A stretch of DNA of 25,723 nt from Oscillospiraceae bacterium. GTDB lineage: Bacteria > Bacillota > Clostridia > Oscillospirales > Ruminococcaceae. The translations under genes and the position numbers were made by a program. The DNA lies in NCBI GenBank assembly GCA_029005335.1, contig JAQXFT010000196.1, forward strand, positions 1 to 25,723. The letters are read 5' to 3'. Of this stretch, positions 15,651 to 23,162 are shown piece by piece (position 1 is the stretch's first letter; every line of letters begins with the position of its first letter). The notes below the pieces were generated by a model that worked only from the letters and a program-made list of their open reading frames with translations, was not told the origin of the DNA and did not search any database.

Positions 15651-15700
15651 TCTCGTTATCTCTCAATTTTTCTCAGGTTCTCTCACTTTCTCGCTTTTCA
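15651..15700. repeat. TCTC motif repeated every 10 bp upstream of the PhoP-like gene
   Basis: TCTC begins at 15651, 15661, 15671 and 15681, with a degenerate TCGC at 15691. The exact 10-bp period puts each copy on the same helical face. It lies between the divergent rplM and response-regulator promoters, about 35 bases upstream of the latter's -35. OmpR-family regulators bind phased direct repeats, so this is a candidate operator, though the motif differs from the TTTTACA Pho box seen later. Confidence 0.55.
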
Positions 15701-15733
15701 TTTCAAAAAAATCAATAATAGAATTTTATCCTC

Positions 15734-15762
15734 TTGAAAATATTTTCGGAATGAAGTATAAT
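15734..15762 (+). promoter_or_regulatory. Promoter of the two-component system
   Basis: TTGAAA (15734-15739), a 17-base spacer and TATAAT (15757-15762). Confidence 0.8.
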
Positions 15763-15801
15763 ATAAGATATAATATTCATAAGGAGTAAATTTGATAGAA
15801 A

Positions 15802-16482
15802 ATGTCACTTGTATATTGTGTTGAAGATGATATTGGAATAAGGGAGCTTATATCCTGTGCATTGAAATCGGGCGGATATGAGGTATGCGGATTTGAAACC
15901 GGTCGGGAGCTTATGGAAAATCTTAAAGATGATTTGCCGTCACTGATACTTCTTGATGTAATGCTTCCGGGGCTTGACGGCTTCGGGGTTCTGGAGCTTC
16001 TTAAAAATGACAGACTTTATAAGGATATTCCTGTAATAATGCTTACAGCGAAGTCGAGTGAGCTTGACAAGGTAAAAGGGCTTGAAATGGGAGCGGACGA
16101 CTATATAACCAAACCTTTTGGAATAATGGAACTGCTTTCGAGGATAAAGGCAGTATTAAGACGTTCGGGAACTCAGGAGAGCATTCCGCAGATTATAGAA
16201 ATCGGAGACCTTGTAATAGATTTACAGAAAAGAACGGTATTTTACGGCAAAAATGAAGCTGTTCTGACCTATAAGGAATTTGAACTTCTGAGCTATCTCG
16301 GACAGCACAGGGGAAAAGCGATTTCACGTGAAAAGCTTATGCTCAATGTATGGGGCTTTGACTATGAGGGCGAAAGCCGTACAGTTGATGCACATATAAA
16401 GACACTTCGCCAGAAGCTTGAAAATGCAGGGTGCAGTGATATTGTAACAACAGTGAGAGGATATGGATACAAGATAGTATGA
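15802..16482 (+). CDS. OmpR/PhoB-family response regulator (PhoP-like)
   Basis: The 226-residue protein has a receiver domain with the acidic pair Asp9-Asp10, the phosphoacceptor Asp52 (LILLDVMLPG) and Lys104 (YITKPFG). A winged-helix DNA-binding domain follows, ending VDAHIKTLRQKLENAG ... VTTVRGYGYKIV. The kinase gene overlaps its stop and a phosphate transporter with a Pho box follows, so I infer a phosphate-starvation regulator, the PhoP/PhoB type. The spacing between AAGGAG (15781-15786) and the ATG is a long 15 bases. A TTG at 15792 in another frame is better spaced and opens a 10-codon frame that ends inside this gene, possibly tempering translation. Confidence 0.93.
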   Translation: MSLVYCVEDDIGIRELISCALKSGGYEVCGFETGRELMENLKDDLPSLILLDVMLPGLDGFGVLELLKNDRLYKDIPVIMLTAKSSELDKVKGLEMGADDYITKPFGIMELLSRIKAVLRRSGTQESIPQIIEIGDLVIDLQKRTVFYGKNEAVLTYKEFELLSYLGQHRGKAISREKLMLNVWGFDYEGESRTVDAHIKTLRQKLENAGCSDIVTTVRGYGYKIV

Positions 16483-17825
16483 AGAAAAAGATATATCATA
16501 ATATGATGCTTACAGCCTTTATATCTTTGATGGTTTTTGTTGTATCTGATATTCTCTCTGATATTTTCTTTAAAGGCGGACTGACGGCAAGAATTGTTTT
16601 TATTGTTTTTTCACTGATAGCGAGCATAGGAATATCGATATATATATCTGACAGGCTTTCAAGAAACATTGTAAAGTCATTCAGGAATTTTGCCGGACAG
16701 ATTGAAAAATTCAACAGCGGAGAGGATTCCGGAATAAAGACGGAATACGGTGAATTTCAGTCAATAGCGGATACGATATCAGGACTTAACCGCAAGGTGG
16801 ATAAATATAAGGGCAGATGGCGTAATGAAAGTGAGAAGATAGCACTTATATTTGAGAATATGATTGAGGGTATGGTTATTCTTGATGAAAACGGATATAT
16901 TATAAATATCAATAAAAGTGCAGTAAATATGCTTACTGACAACGGATATATATCGGGAATGACGCATATATCAAAGCTTACGGACTGTAAGGAGCTTATG
17001 GGATTTCTTTCGGACAACGAAAAGAGCCGTACAATACAGGACATAACTCTCGAAACCGGAAAAAAACTTTATGCCTATGCGAACAGAGTAAAAATATCAA
17101 GCAACGACTGTATAATTATTATATTTACTGATGTAAGTCAGAAATTTGACGGCGAAAAGCTGAGACGTGAATTTTCCGCCAATGTATCTCATGAGCTGAA
17201 AACCCCCCTTACTACTATAAGAGGGTTCGGGGAGCTTTTCGGAAGCGGTATGATTACGGATATTGAGGATATAAAGAAATACGGCTCACGGATACAGCAG
17301 GAGAGCCAGAGATTATTATTTCTGATAAACGACATAATAAGATTGTCGGAGCTTGATGAAAATAATGAAGTAATTACATCAAAAATAAATCTCATGGATA
17401 TAGCAAGGGAATCCGCTGAGCTTTTATCAGATAAGGCTGAAAGTGCAGAGGTAAGCGTTATCTTTGAGGGAGATGAAAAGCTCTGCTGTATGTGCAATGA
17501 AAGCTATATCAGGGAGCTTTTCACAAATCTTATAGATAATTCAATAAAATACAACAAAAAAGGCGGTTATGTCAAAGTCGGAATCTTTTACCGTGAGGGT
17601 CAGAACGTCATAGTAATAAAAGACAACGGAATAGGTATTCCGGAAAGTGATACCGAAAGAATCTTTGAAAGATTCTACAGAGTCGATAAAAGTCATTCCC
17701 GTCAGACTGGCGGAACAGGTCTTGGATTATCAATAGTAAAGCATATAGTTGCATATCACGGAGGAACAGTAAAGCTTGAAAGCTGTCTCGGGGAGGGTAC
17801 GGAAATAACGGTCTTTCTGCCCTGA
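16479..17825 (+). CDS. Sensor histidine kinase (PhoR-like)
   Basis: The 448-residue membrane kinase has two membrane segments (about 10-29 and 36-56) separated by only a few residues, so there is essentially no external sensor domain. A HAMP-like segment follows, then a PAS domain (about 118-225, starting IFENMIEGMVILDENGYI). The HisKA domain has His238 in SANVSHELKTPLTTIRGF. The catalytic domain has the N box (LIDNSIKYN), G1 (DNGIGIPE), the F box (IFERFYRVDKSHS) and G2 (GGTGLGLSIVKHI). Its ATG overlaps the regulator's stop as ATGA, so the pair is translationally coupled. PhoR assignment rests on this layout and on the downstream phosphate transporter. Confidence 0.93.
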   Translation: MKKKIYHNMMLTAFISLMVFVVSDILSDIFFKGGLTARIVFIVFSLIASIGISIYISDRLSRNIVKSFRNFAGQIEKFNSGEDSGIKTEYGEFQSIADTISGLNRKVDKYKGRWRNESEKIALIFENMIEGMVILDENGYIININKSAVNMLTDNGYISGMTHISKLTDCKELMGFLSDNEKSRTIQDITLETGKKLYAYANRVKISSNDCIIIIFTDVSQKFDGEKLRREFSANVSHELKTPLTTIRGFGELFGSGMITDIEDIKKYGSRIQQESQRLLFLINDIIRLSELDENNEVITSKINLMDIARESAELLSDKAESAEVSVIFEGDEKLCCMCNESYIRELFTNLIDNSIKYNKKGGYVKVGIFYREGQNVIVIKDNGIGIPESDTERIFERFYRVDKSHSRQTGGTGLGLSIVKHIVAYHGGTVKLESCLGEGTEITVFLP

Positions 17826-17862
17826 ATTATTTTTGTTTTTATGAAATCTGCTGAAATTCTGA

Positions 17863-17917
17863 TTTTACACGGATTTTACAAAATCCGCACTTTGGTTTTA
17901 CAATGATGATGTATAAT
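17863..17917 (+). promoter_or_regulatory. Pho box and promoter of the Na/phosphate cotransporter
   Basis: TTTTACA occurs at 17863-17869, 17874-17880 and 17896-17902. The starts are 11 and 22 bases apart, so the copies keep an 11-bp helical phase, with a degenerate third position at 17885. TATAAT (17912-17917) lies 9 bases after the last copy, and no separate -35 is evident. This matches the Bacillus PhoP arrangement of TT-A-CA direct repeats 11 bp apart just upstream of the -10, where phosphorylated PhoP activates transcription. Confidence 0.8.
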
Positions 17918-17963
17918 CAATGAAGGCGAAAATAAAAAGAAAAAAATGATGGGAGTATTTTAA

Positions 17964-19718
17964 ATGAGTATTTTTAATGTATTCACCCTGCTCGGCGGAC
18001 TCGCATTCTTTCTGTATGGAATGAATATTATGGGTGACGCTCTTGAACGAAAAGCAGGAAGCAAGCTTAAATCCATACTTGCAAATCTTACCTCAAACAC
18101 TTTCAAAGGATTTCTTTTAGGACTTGTCGTAACAGCTGTTATACAGTCATCATCAGCGACAACAGTAATGGTAGTCGGATTTGTAAACTCCGGAATTATG
18201 ACGCTTCATCAGGCAGTCGGAGTAATTATGGGTGCAAACCTCGGAACTTCTGTAACATCATGGCTTCTCAGCCTTACAGGTATTGAAGGCGATACATTCT
18301 GGGTTCAGATGCTGAAGCCTGCTTCATTTACACCTCTGCTTGCTTTTATAGGCATAGTAATGGTAATGTTCATAAAGGATAAGAACAAGCACGATACAGC
18401 ATATATACTTATAGGCTTTGCTGTACTCATGTTCGGTATGGAAACAATGTCCGGAGCTGTTGAACCTCTTGCAGAATCCGAAAAATTCCAGCAGATTCTC
18501 CTTCTTTTCTCAAATCCGGTACTTGGTCTTATAGTCGGAACAGTATTCACAGCAATAGTACAGTCATCATCAGCATCAGTAGGAATACTTCAGGCACTTA
18601 CCCTGACCGGAAGTGTTACTTATGCGACAGCTATTCCGATTGTAATGGGACAGAATATCGGTACTTGTATCAGTGCAATGATTTCCTCAATAGGTGCAAG
18701 CAAAAATGCAAAGCGTGCAGCCGTAATACATCTCAGCTTTAACCTTATCAGTGCCGTTATATGCCTTACTGTATATTATCTTCTCAATATGATAATAGGT
18801 TTTCCGTTTGTAAATGATACAGCCAATCCGCTTGGAATAGCTGTAGTTCATACAGTATTCAAGATATTTGCCCTCGCACTTCTCATGCCGTTTACAAAAC
18901 AGCTTGAAAAGCTTTCATATCTTATTGTCAGGGACAGCGATGAAAAGGAAAAGGTATCACTTCTTGATGAAAGACTTCTTTCAACTCCGCCTGTTGCAGT
19001 TGAAAGATGCAGGAACATTACATTTGATATGGCGGAAATATCTGTTCAGAGCCTTAAAAATTCAATGAATCTTATATTTGAATACCAGCAGAATACAGCG
19101 GATAATATCCTGAAAGATGAAGATACTATTGATAAATATGAAGATGAGTTAGGCTCATATCTTGTAAAGCTGGGAGCTATGGTATTATCTGATTCGGACA
19201 GCAGGGAAGTTTCAAAGCTTCTGAGAATCATAGGCGACCTTGAACGTATCAGCGACCATTCTGTAAATATCCTTGAATCCGCAAAGGAGATTCAGAGCAA
19301 AAATCTTAAATTTTCAGAACCGGCTCAGAAGGAGCTTTCAGTTATGATAAATGCGGTCAGTGATATTCTTGATATGACTCTTGAAGTATTCAGGAATAAC
19401 GACCTTGAAAAGGCATATGAAGTTGAACCCCTCGAACAGGTTGTGGATAATCTTCAGATTCTTCTGAAGAAAAGACACGTTTCCAGACTCCGCAAAAATG
19501 AATGTACAATTGAAATGGGATTTGTGCTTTCAGATTTGCTTACGAATCTTGAAAGAGTATCCGACCACTGTTCAAATATTGCCGTGTGTATGATTGAAAT
19601 CGCTCATGAAAGCTTTGATACTCATGGATATATTCAGGAGCTTAAACTGAACCATAATAATGAATTTGCCGAAAGTGTTCAGAAATTCAGCGAAAAATAT
19701 ACGCTTGAATCAGTCTGA
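17964..19718 (+). CDS. Na/phosphate cotransporter with C-terminal PhoU-like domain
   Basis: The protein (584 residues) belongs to the Na/Pi cotransporter (NptA/YjbB-type) family. The membrane half (to about residue 325) contains two inverted repeats marked by AVIQSSSATTVMVVGFVNSG and AIVQSSSASVGILQALTLTG, the paired QSSS motifs of the family. The C-terminal half is helical with PhoU-like segments (LLRIIGDLERISDHSVNILE and LLTNLERVSDHCSNIAV), the E-R-x-x-D-H motif occurring twice. It should import, or possibly export, phosphate, with the PhoU part regulating it. GGGAG 8 bases before the ATG and a Pho box upstream suggest induction under phosphate limitation by the neighbouring two-component system. 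Confidence 0.93.
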   Translation: MSIFNVFTLLGGLAFFLYGMNIMGDALERKAGSKLKSILANLTSNTFKGFLLGLVVTAVIQSSSATTVMVVGFVNSGIMTLHQAVGVIMGANLGTSVTSWLLSLTGIEGDTFWVQMLKPASFTPLLAFIGIVMVMFIKDKNKHDTAYILIGFAVLMFGMETMSGAVEPLAESEKFQQILLLFSNPVLGLIVGTVFTAIVQSSSASVGILQALTLTGSVTYATAIPIVMGQNIGTCISAMISSIGASKNAKRAAVIHLSFNLISAVICLTVYYLLNMIIGFPFVNDTANPLGIAVVHTVFKIFALALLMPFTKQLEKLSYLIVRDSDEKEKVSLLDERLLSTPPVAVERCRNITFDMAEISVQSLKNSMNLIFEYQQNTADNILKDEDTIDKYEDELGSYLVKLGAMVLSDSDSREVSKLLRIIGDLERISDHSVNILESAKEIQSKNLKFSEPAQKELSVMINAVSDILDMTLEVFRNNDLEKAYEVEPLEQVVDNLQILLKKRHVSRLRKNECTIEMGFVLSDLLTNLERVSDHCSNIAVCMIEIAHESFDTHGYIQELKLNHNNEFAESVQKFSEKYTLESV

Positions 19719-19725
19719 CCGGAAG

Positions 19726-19749
19726 AAGCAGGTTTTGCCTGCTTTTTTT
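19726..19749 (+). terminator. Terminator after the Na/phosphate cotransporter
   Basis: AAGCAGG (19726-19732) pairs with CCTGCTT (19738-19744) across a 5-base loop and runs into a tract of seven T residues. Confidence 0.92.
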
Positions 19750-19750
19750 A

Positions 19751-19779
19751 TTGACAAAATAAAACTGTTTTGATATAAT
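19751..19779 (+). promoter_or_regulatory. Consensus promoter of the cyclophilin-like lipoprotein gene
   Basis: Perfect TTGACA (19751-19756) and TATAAT (19774-19779) with a 17-base spacer and an extended TGA. It starts immediately after the upstream terminator. Confidence 0.92.
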
Positions 19780-19814
19780 GAATATGCAAATTATTTCAGT
19801 GTGAGGTTTTTTTG

Positions 19815-20618
19815 ATGAAAAAGAATGTTAAAGGACTTAAAATAGCAGTATTATTTTGTTTTATATTGTTTATAATATCGTTGTGCTTTGTTGCGTGCAG
19901 TAACTATTTTTCCGGAAAGGCACGCATAGAGCTTGATATCGACTCCATAGAGTTTGTGCAGTTTGAAGAACCAGAAGAAGGCGATACTATAGCTACAATA
20001 AAAACTACTCTGGGAGATATAAAAGCCGTTCTGTATCCGCAGTATTCTCCGAATGCTGTACAGAATTTCATTGAGCTTGCCGAAAGCGGATACTATGACA
20101 ATACCTATGTTTTTCACTCCGAAAAGGGTATATATACCGCTATGGGCTGTCCGAAAAAAGACGGTACTCTCCCTGACGGCTATGACGAATCAAGAGAGCT
20201 TGTCGAAGTGGAACTTAATCAGAATCTCTGGCCGTTCAGAGGTGCAATATGCTCTATGACTACTACAGTAAAAAAGAGCTTTCTGGATTTTCTCCGGAGC
20301 GATGCAACCTATTACTGCGGAAGCCGTTTTTCTGTTCTCAATTCAATAGATTTTACTGATGAGGTAAAGGACGAAATATATACCTACTCATCAGATACAA
20401 AAATTCCCGACGCTTTCGTTGAGCATGGAGGAATACCTAACTTTTCACAGCAGGTGACTATAATAGGACAGACATATGAGGGCTTTGATGTTATAGACAA
20501 GCTTACCAATCTTGAAGTACAGCCCAGCAGTGATGACAAATCAAAAATACCGGTTGAGGATATAATGGTAATTTCTGTCGAAATAGGGAAGTATTCAGAG
20601 TCCGGAACAGAAAAGTAA
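19815..20618 (+). CDS. Cyclophilin-like lipoprotein with a replaced active site
   Basis: The 267-residue protein has a signal peptide (Lys-rich start, hydrophobic stretch to about residue 27) ending FVAC-S, an acceptable though non-ideal lipobox, so it is probably a lipoprotein. A cyclophilin-type fold follows: IATIKTTLGDIKAVLYPQYSPNAVQNFIELAESGYYDN aligns with its neighbour at 20844. The catalytic stretch is changed: FHRVI-type Arg reads Ser in VFHSEK, and the F-M-x-Q-G-G segment reads Y-T-A-M-G-C. Prolyl isomerase activity is therefore doubtful. TTG at 19812 and ATG at 19815 are both possible starts; GAGG at 19803 suits the ATG better. It has a strong promoter of its own. Confidence 0.82.
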   Translation: MKKNVKGLKIAVLFCFILFIISLCFVACSNYFSGKARIELDIDSIEFVQFEEPEEGDTIATIKTTLGDIKAVLYPQYSPNAVQNFIELAESGYYDNTYVFHSEKGIYTAMGCPKKDGTLPDGYDESRELVEVELNQNLWPFRGAICSMTTTVKKSFLDFLRSDATYYCGSRFSVLNSIDFTDEVKDEIYTYSSDTKIPDAFVEHGGIPNFSQQVTIIGQTYEGFDVIDKLTNLEVQPSSDDKSKIPVEDIMVISVEIGKYSESGTEK

Positions 20619-20724
20619 GTATAAACTTTCGTCGAATATTCATCACTAAATACAAAATAATCTTGTGTGTGACTGTAAATTATTGTTGAAATCGGCATTA
20701 TATTTTTTAATGTTTGATTTTCAC

Positions 20725-20753
20725 TTTACAAATCAGAAATTATGATATATAAT
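20725..20753 (+). promoter_or_regulatory. Promoter of the intact cyclophilin gene
   Basis: TTTACA (20725-20730), a 17-base spacer and TATAAT (20748-20753). The gap 20619-20843 otherwise shows no terminator or other feature that I can support. Confidence 0.65.
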
Positions 20754-20843
20754 AATAACTTAGAGTAAAGATAAACGCAATTTTTACTCATTATTGATTT
20801 ACGCTTTTTAAATTAAATCTGACTCAGGGAGGATATATAAAAT

Positions 20844-21626
20844 ATGTTCAGAAAAATTTTGTTGTCTGTTATCTGTGCATCATTTCTGGCATGTTCAATG
20901 ACAGCTTGCGGAAAGGAAGTCGAGCTGAAGGAAGCTTCTGATGATTCCTCTGCATCTGTTAATCTGCAGGCAGGTGAATATGTCAATTTTACTGCTCCTG
21001 AAAAGGGAGAACAGATTGTCATCATGACTATAAAGGATATGGGAGATATAAAAATAAAGCTTTTCCCCGACCTTGCCCCGACAGGAGTAAAAAATTTCGT
21101 GGAGCTTGCAAAGCAGGGCTACTATGATGAGCTTATATTCCACCGTGTAATAAGTAATTTCATGATTCAGGGCGGTGACCCCAAGGGCAACGGTACAGGA
21201 GGAGACCCCGCTGAAGGAATAACCTTTGAAGCCGGCGATGCATCTCCGTATCTTACACACGTTTCGGGAGCTGTAGCCTATGCAAACAGCGGTTCAACTG
21301 CTACAAACGGAAGCCCGTTCTATATAGTTACCGGTGAAAAATATGATGACAGCTCACTTTCACAGATGGAACAGGCATACGGAACAACATATTCCGATTC
21401 TTTTAAGGAGCTTTATAAGACAATAGGCGGAGCTCCGTGGCTTGACGGAAGCTATACAATATTCGGTCAGGTATTCGACGGACTGGATATTGTATATGAG
21501 ATTCAGAACGTTGCAACCGATGCAAGCGACAAGCCGTATGACGCTGTTACTATCGAATCAGTCAAAGTAGCCGAATATGACGGCGGAGAGCTTAAATGGT
21601 ATATCAGCGATTATACCGGACAATAA
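20844..21626 (+). CDS. Cyclophilin-type peptidyl-prolyl cis-trans isomerase, lipoprotein
   Basis: The enzyme speeds cis-trans isomerisation of proline bonds, here outside the membrane. The N-terminal signal peptide ends SMTAC-G, a good lipobox, so the mature protein is anchored by lipidated Cys22. The cyclophilin core is intact: YDELIFHRVISNFMIQGGDP carries the catalytic Arg and the F-M-x-Q-G-G motif, followed by HVSGAVAYANSGSTATNGSPFYIV and WLDGSYTIFGQVFDG. An insert near residues 165-190 is typical of clostridial members. GGGAGG at 20827 lies 11 bases before the ATG. It is probably a paralogue of the preceding degenerate protein, and both may act on secreted or wall proteins. Confidence 0.95.
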   Translation: MFRKILLSVICASFLACSMTACGKEVELKEASDDSSASVNLQAGEYVNFTAPEKGEQIVIMTIKDMGDIKIKLFPDLAPTGVKNFVELAKQGYYDELIFHRVISNFMIQGGDPKGNGTGGDPAEGITFEAGDASPYLTHVSGAVAYANSGSTATNGSPFYIVTGEKYDDSSLSQMEQAYGTTYSDSFKELYKTIGGAPWLDGSYTIFGQVFDGLDIVYEIQNVATDASDKPYDAVTIESVKVAEYDGGELKWYISDYTGQ

Positions 21627-21688
21627 GATATGATTGGGATAATAAAGGAATTTGATTAATAAATTCCTGAAAATAAGGAGAGAAAGCT

Positions 21689-22987
21689 TTGGATAAATTT
21701 GTTATAAAAGGCGGTCGCCGTCTCAGCGGAGAGGTCGTTATAAGCGGGGCAAAAAATTCCGCAGTAGCAATTCTTCCTGCGGTAATACTTTCAGATGAGC
21801 CATGCGTTATAAATAATGTTCCTGCAATAAGTGATGTAAATATAAGTCTCAGAATACTCAGAGAGATGGGTGCAGATATTACACCTCTTTCAAGAACATC
21901 ATACAGAATAGATGCAACTAATATAAACAGATGCTGTGTATCATATGAGACCGCAAGAAAAATGAGAGCTTCATATTATTTCCTCGGAGCATTGCTCGGA
22001 AAATTCAATCAGGCAAGAGTATCAATGCCGGGAGGCTGTCCTCTCGGAGACAGACCTATTGACCAGCACCTTAAAGCCTTTTCAGCACTGGGTGCGGATT
22101 ATACAATAAGTCAGGGAATGATTGACCTTAAATGTCAGAAGCTTAAAGGCGGACCCATATTCTTTGACGTTGTAACTGTCGGTGCAACCATGAATGCAAT
22201 CCTCGCTGCAGTAAAGGCGGACGGACTTACAGTAATAGAAAATGCCGCCAAAGAACCTCATATAGTTGACCTTGCAAATTTTCTCAATTCAATGGGAGCA
22301 AATATCATGGGAGCAGGTACGGACGTAATCAAAATAAGAGGTGTTCAGTATCTCAAGGGTACAACCTATACGGTTATTCCCGACCAGATTGAAGCCGGTA
22401 CTTTTATGATTGCAGCGGCAGCTACAAACGGCGACGTACTTATCAGAAATGTTATCCCCAAGCATCTTGATTCAATAACCAAGAAGCTTGAAAAAATCGG
22501 GGTTACTGTTGAACAGGGAGACGACAGCGTAAGAGTATATGTTGACGGCCCTCTTGTAAAAGCCAATATAAAGACGACTCCTCACCCGGGATTTCCAACG
22601 GATATGCAGCCACAGATTGCAACACTTCTTACCCTTGCCGAAGGTACAAGTATAGTTACAGAGGGCGTATGGGAACAGCGATTCAGATATGTTGACGAAC
22701 TCCGAAGAATGGGTGCGGATATATCAGTTGACGGAAAAGTAGCAGTTATTGAGGGTACGGGACATCTTACCGGAGCTCCTGTAAAGGCGTGCGACCTCCG
22801 GGCAGGAGCAGCTCTGATTATTGCGGGTCTTGCGGCAAACGGTATAACTGAAATCGAAGATATTTATCATATAGAACGTGGATACGACTGTATGGAAAAG
22901 AAGCTCCGTGCATTGGGTGCTGATATTGAAAAGAAAAGCTTTCCTGATGAAGCTTTACCGGAAAAGAATGAAAAGAATATAGCATGA
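21689..22987 (+). CDS. murA: UDP-N-acetylglucosamine 1-carboxyvinyltransferase (MurA)
   Basis: MurA transfers enolpyruvate from PEP to UDP-GlcNAc, the first committed step of peptidoglycan synthesis in the cytoplasm, and is the fosfomycin target. Lys22-Asn23 in SGAKNSAVAILPA and the catalytic Cys117 in MPGGCPLGDRPIDQH are present; Cys rather than Asp implies fosfomycin sensitivity of the enzyme. The C-terminal CDLRAGAALIIAGLAANG segment holds the conserved Arg. At 432 residues the length is normal, with a short charged tail. The start is a TTG at 21689-21691, chosen because AAGGAG (21675-21680) lies 8 bases before it. An 8-bp hairpin (21646-21668) lies in the short gap behind the cyclophilin gene, but lacks a T tract, so read-through from upstream is possible. 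Confidence 0.97.
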   Translation: MDKFVIKGGRRLSGEVVISGAKNSAVAILPAVILSDEPCVINNVPAISDVNISLRILREMGADITPLSRTSYRIDATNINRCCVSYETARKMRASYYFLGALLGKFNQARVSMPGGCPLGDRPIDQHLKAFSALGADYTISQGMIDLKCQKLKGGPIFFDVVTVGATMNAILAAVKADGLTVIENAAKEPHIVDLANFLNSMGANIMGAGTDVIKIRGVQYLKGTTYTVIPDQIEAGTFMIAAAATNGDVLIRNVIPKHLDSITKKLEKIGVTVEQGDDSVRVYVDGPLVKANIKTTPHPGFPTDMQPQIATLLTLAEGTSIVTEGVWEQRFRYVDELRRMGADISVDGKVAVIEGTGHLTGAPVKACDLRAGAALIIAGLAANGITEIEDIYHIERGYDCMEKKLRALGADIEKKSFPDEALPEKNEKNIA

Positions 22988-22994
22988 ATTATTC

Positions 22995-23032
22995 TTCGCC
23001 TGTATGACAAACATACAGGCGAAAATTTTTTT
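22995..23032 (+). terminator. Terminator after murA
   Basis: TTCGCCTGTATG (22995-23006) pairs perfectly with CATACAGGCGAA (23012-23023) across a 5-base loop and is followed by a T tract. Confidence 0.95.
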
Positions 23033-23101
23033 GAAATTGTATTTATCAACAAAATTCCAATGCCGTATTTGTTGAAGATTCACAAATATTTATATGTACG
23101 C

Positions 23102-23131
23102 TTGACATTTGATACAGAGGTATGATATTAT
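23102..23131 (+). promoter_or_regulatory. Promoter of the NrtR-like gene
   Basis: TTGACA (23102-23107), an 18-base spacer and TATTAT (23126-23131). A small palindrome, ATAC-AGAG-GTAT (23112-23123), lies between the two boxes and could be an autoregulatory operator; it is too short to be sure. Confidence 0.6.
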
Positions 23132-23162
23132 TGGCTGGATAATGTCATAGGAGTGATGAAAT

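Noticed and set aside
21646..21668. Terminator between the cyclophilin gene and murA
   Set aside because: AGGAATTT/AAATTCCT forms an 8-bp stem, but it is AT-rich and has no following T tract.
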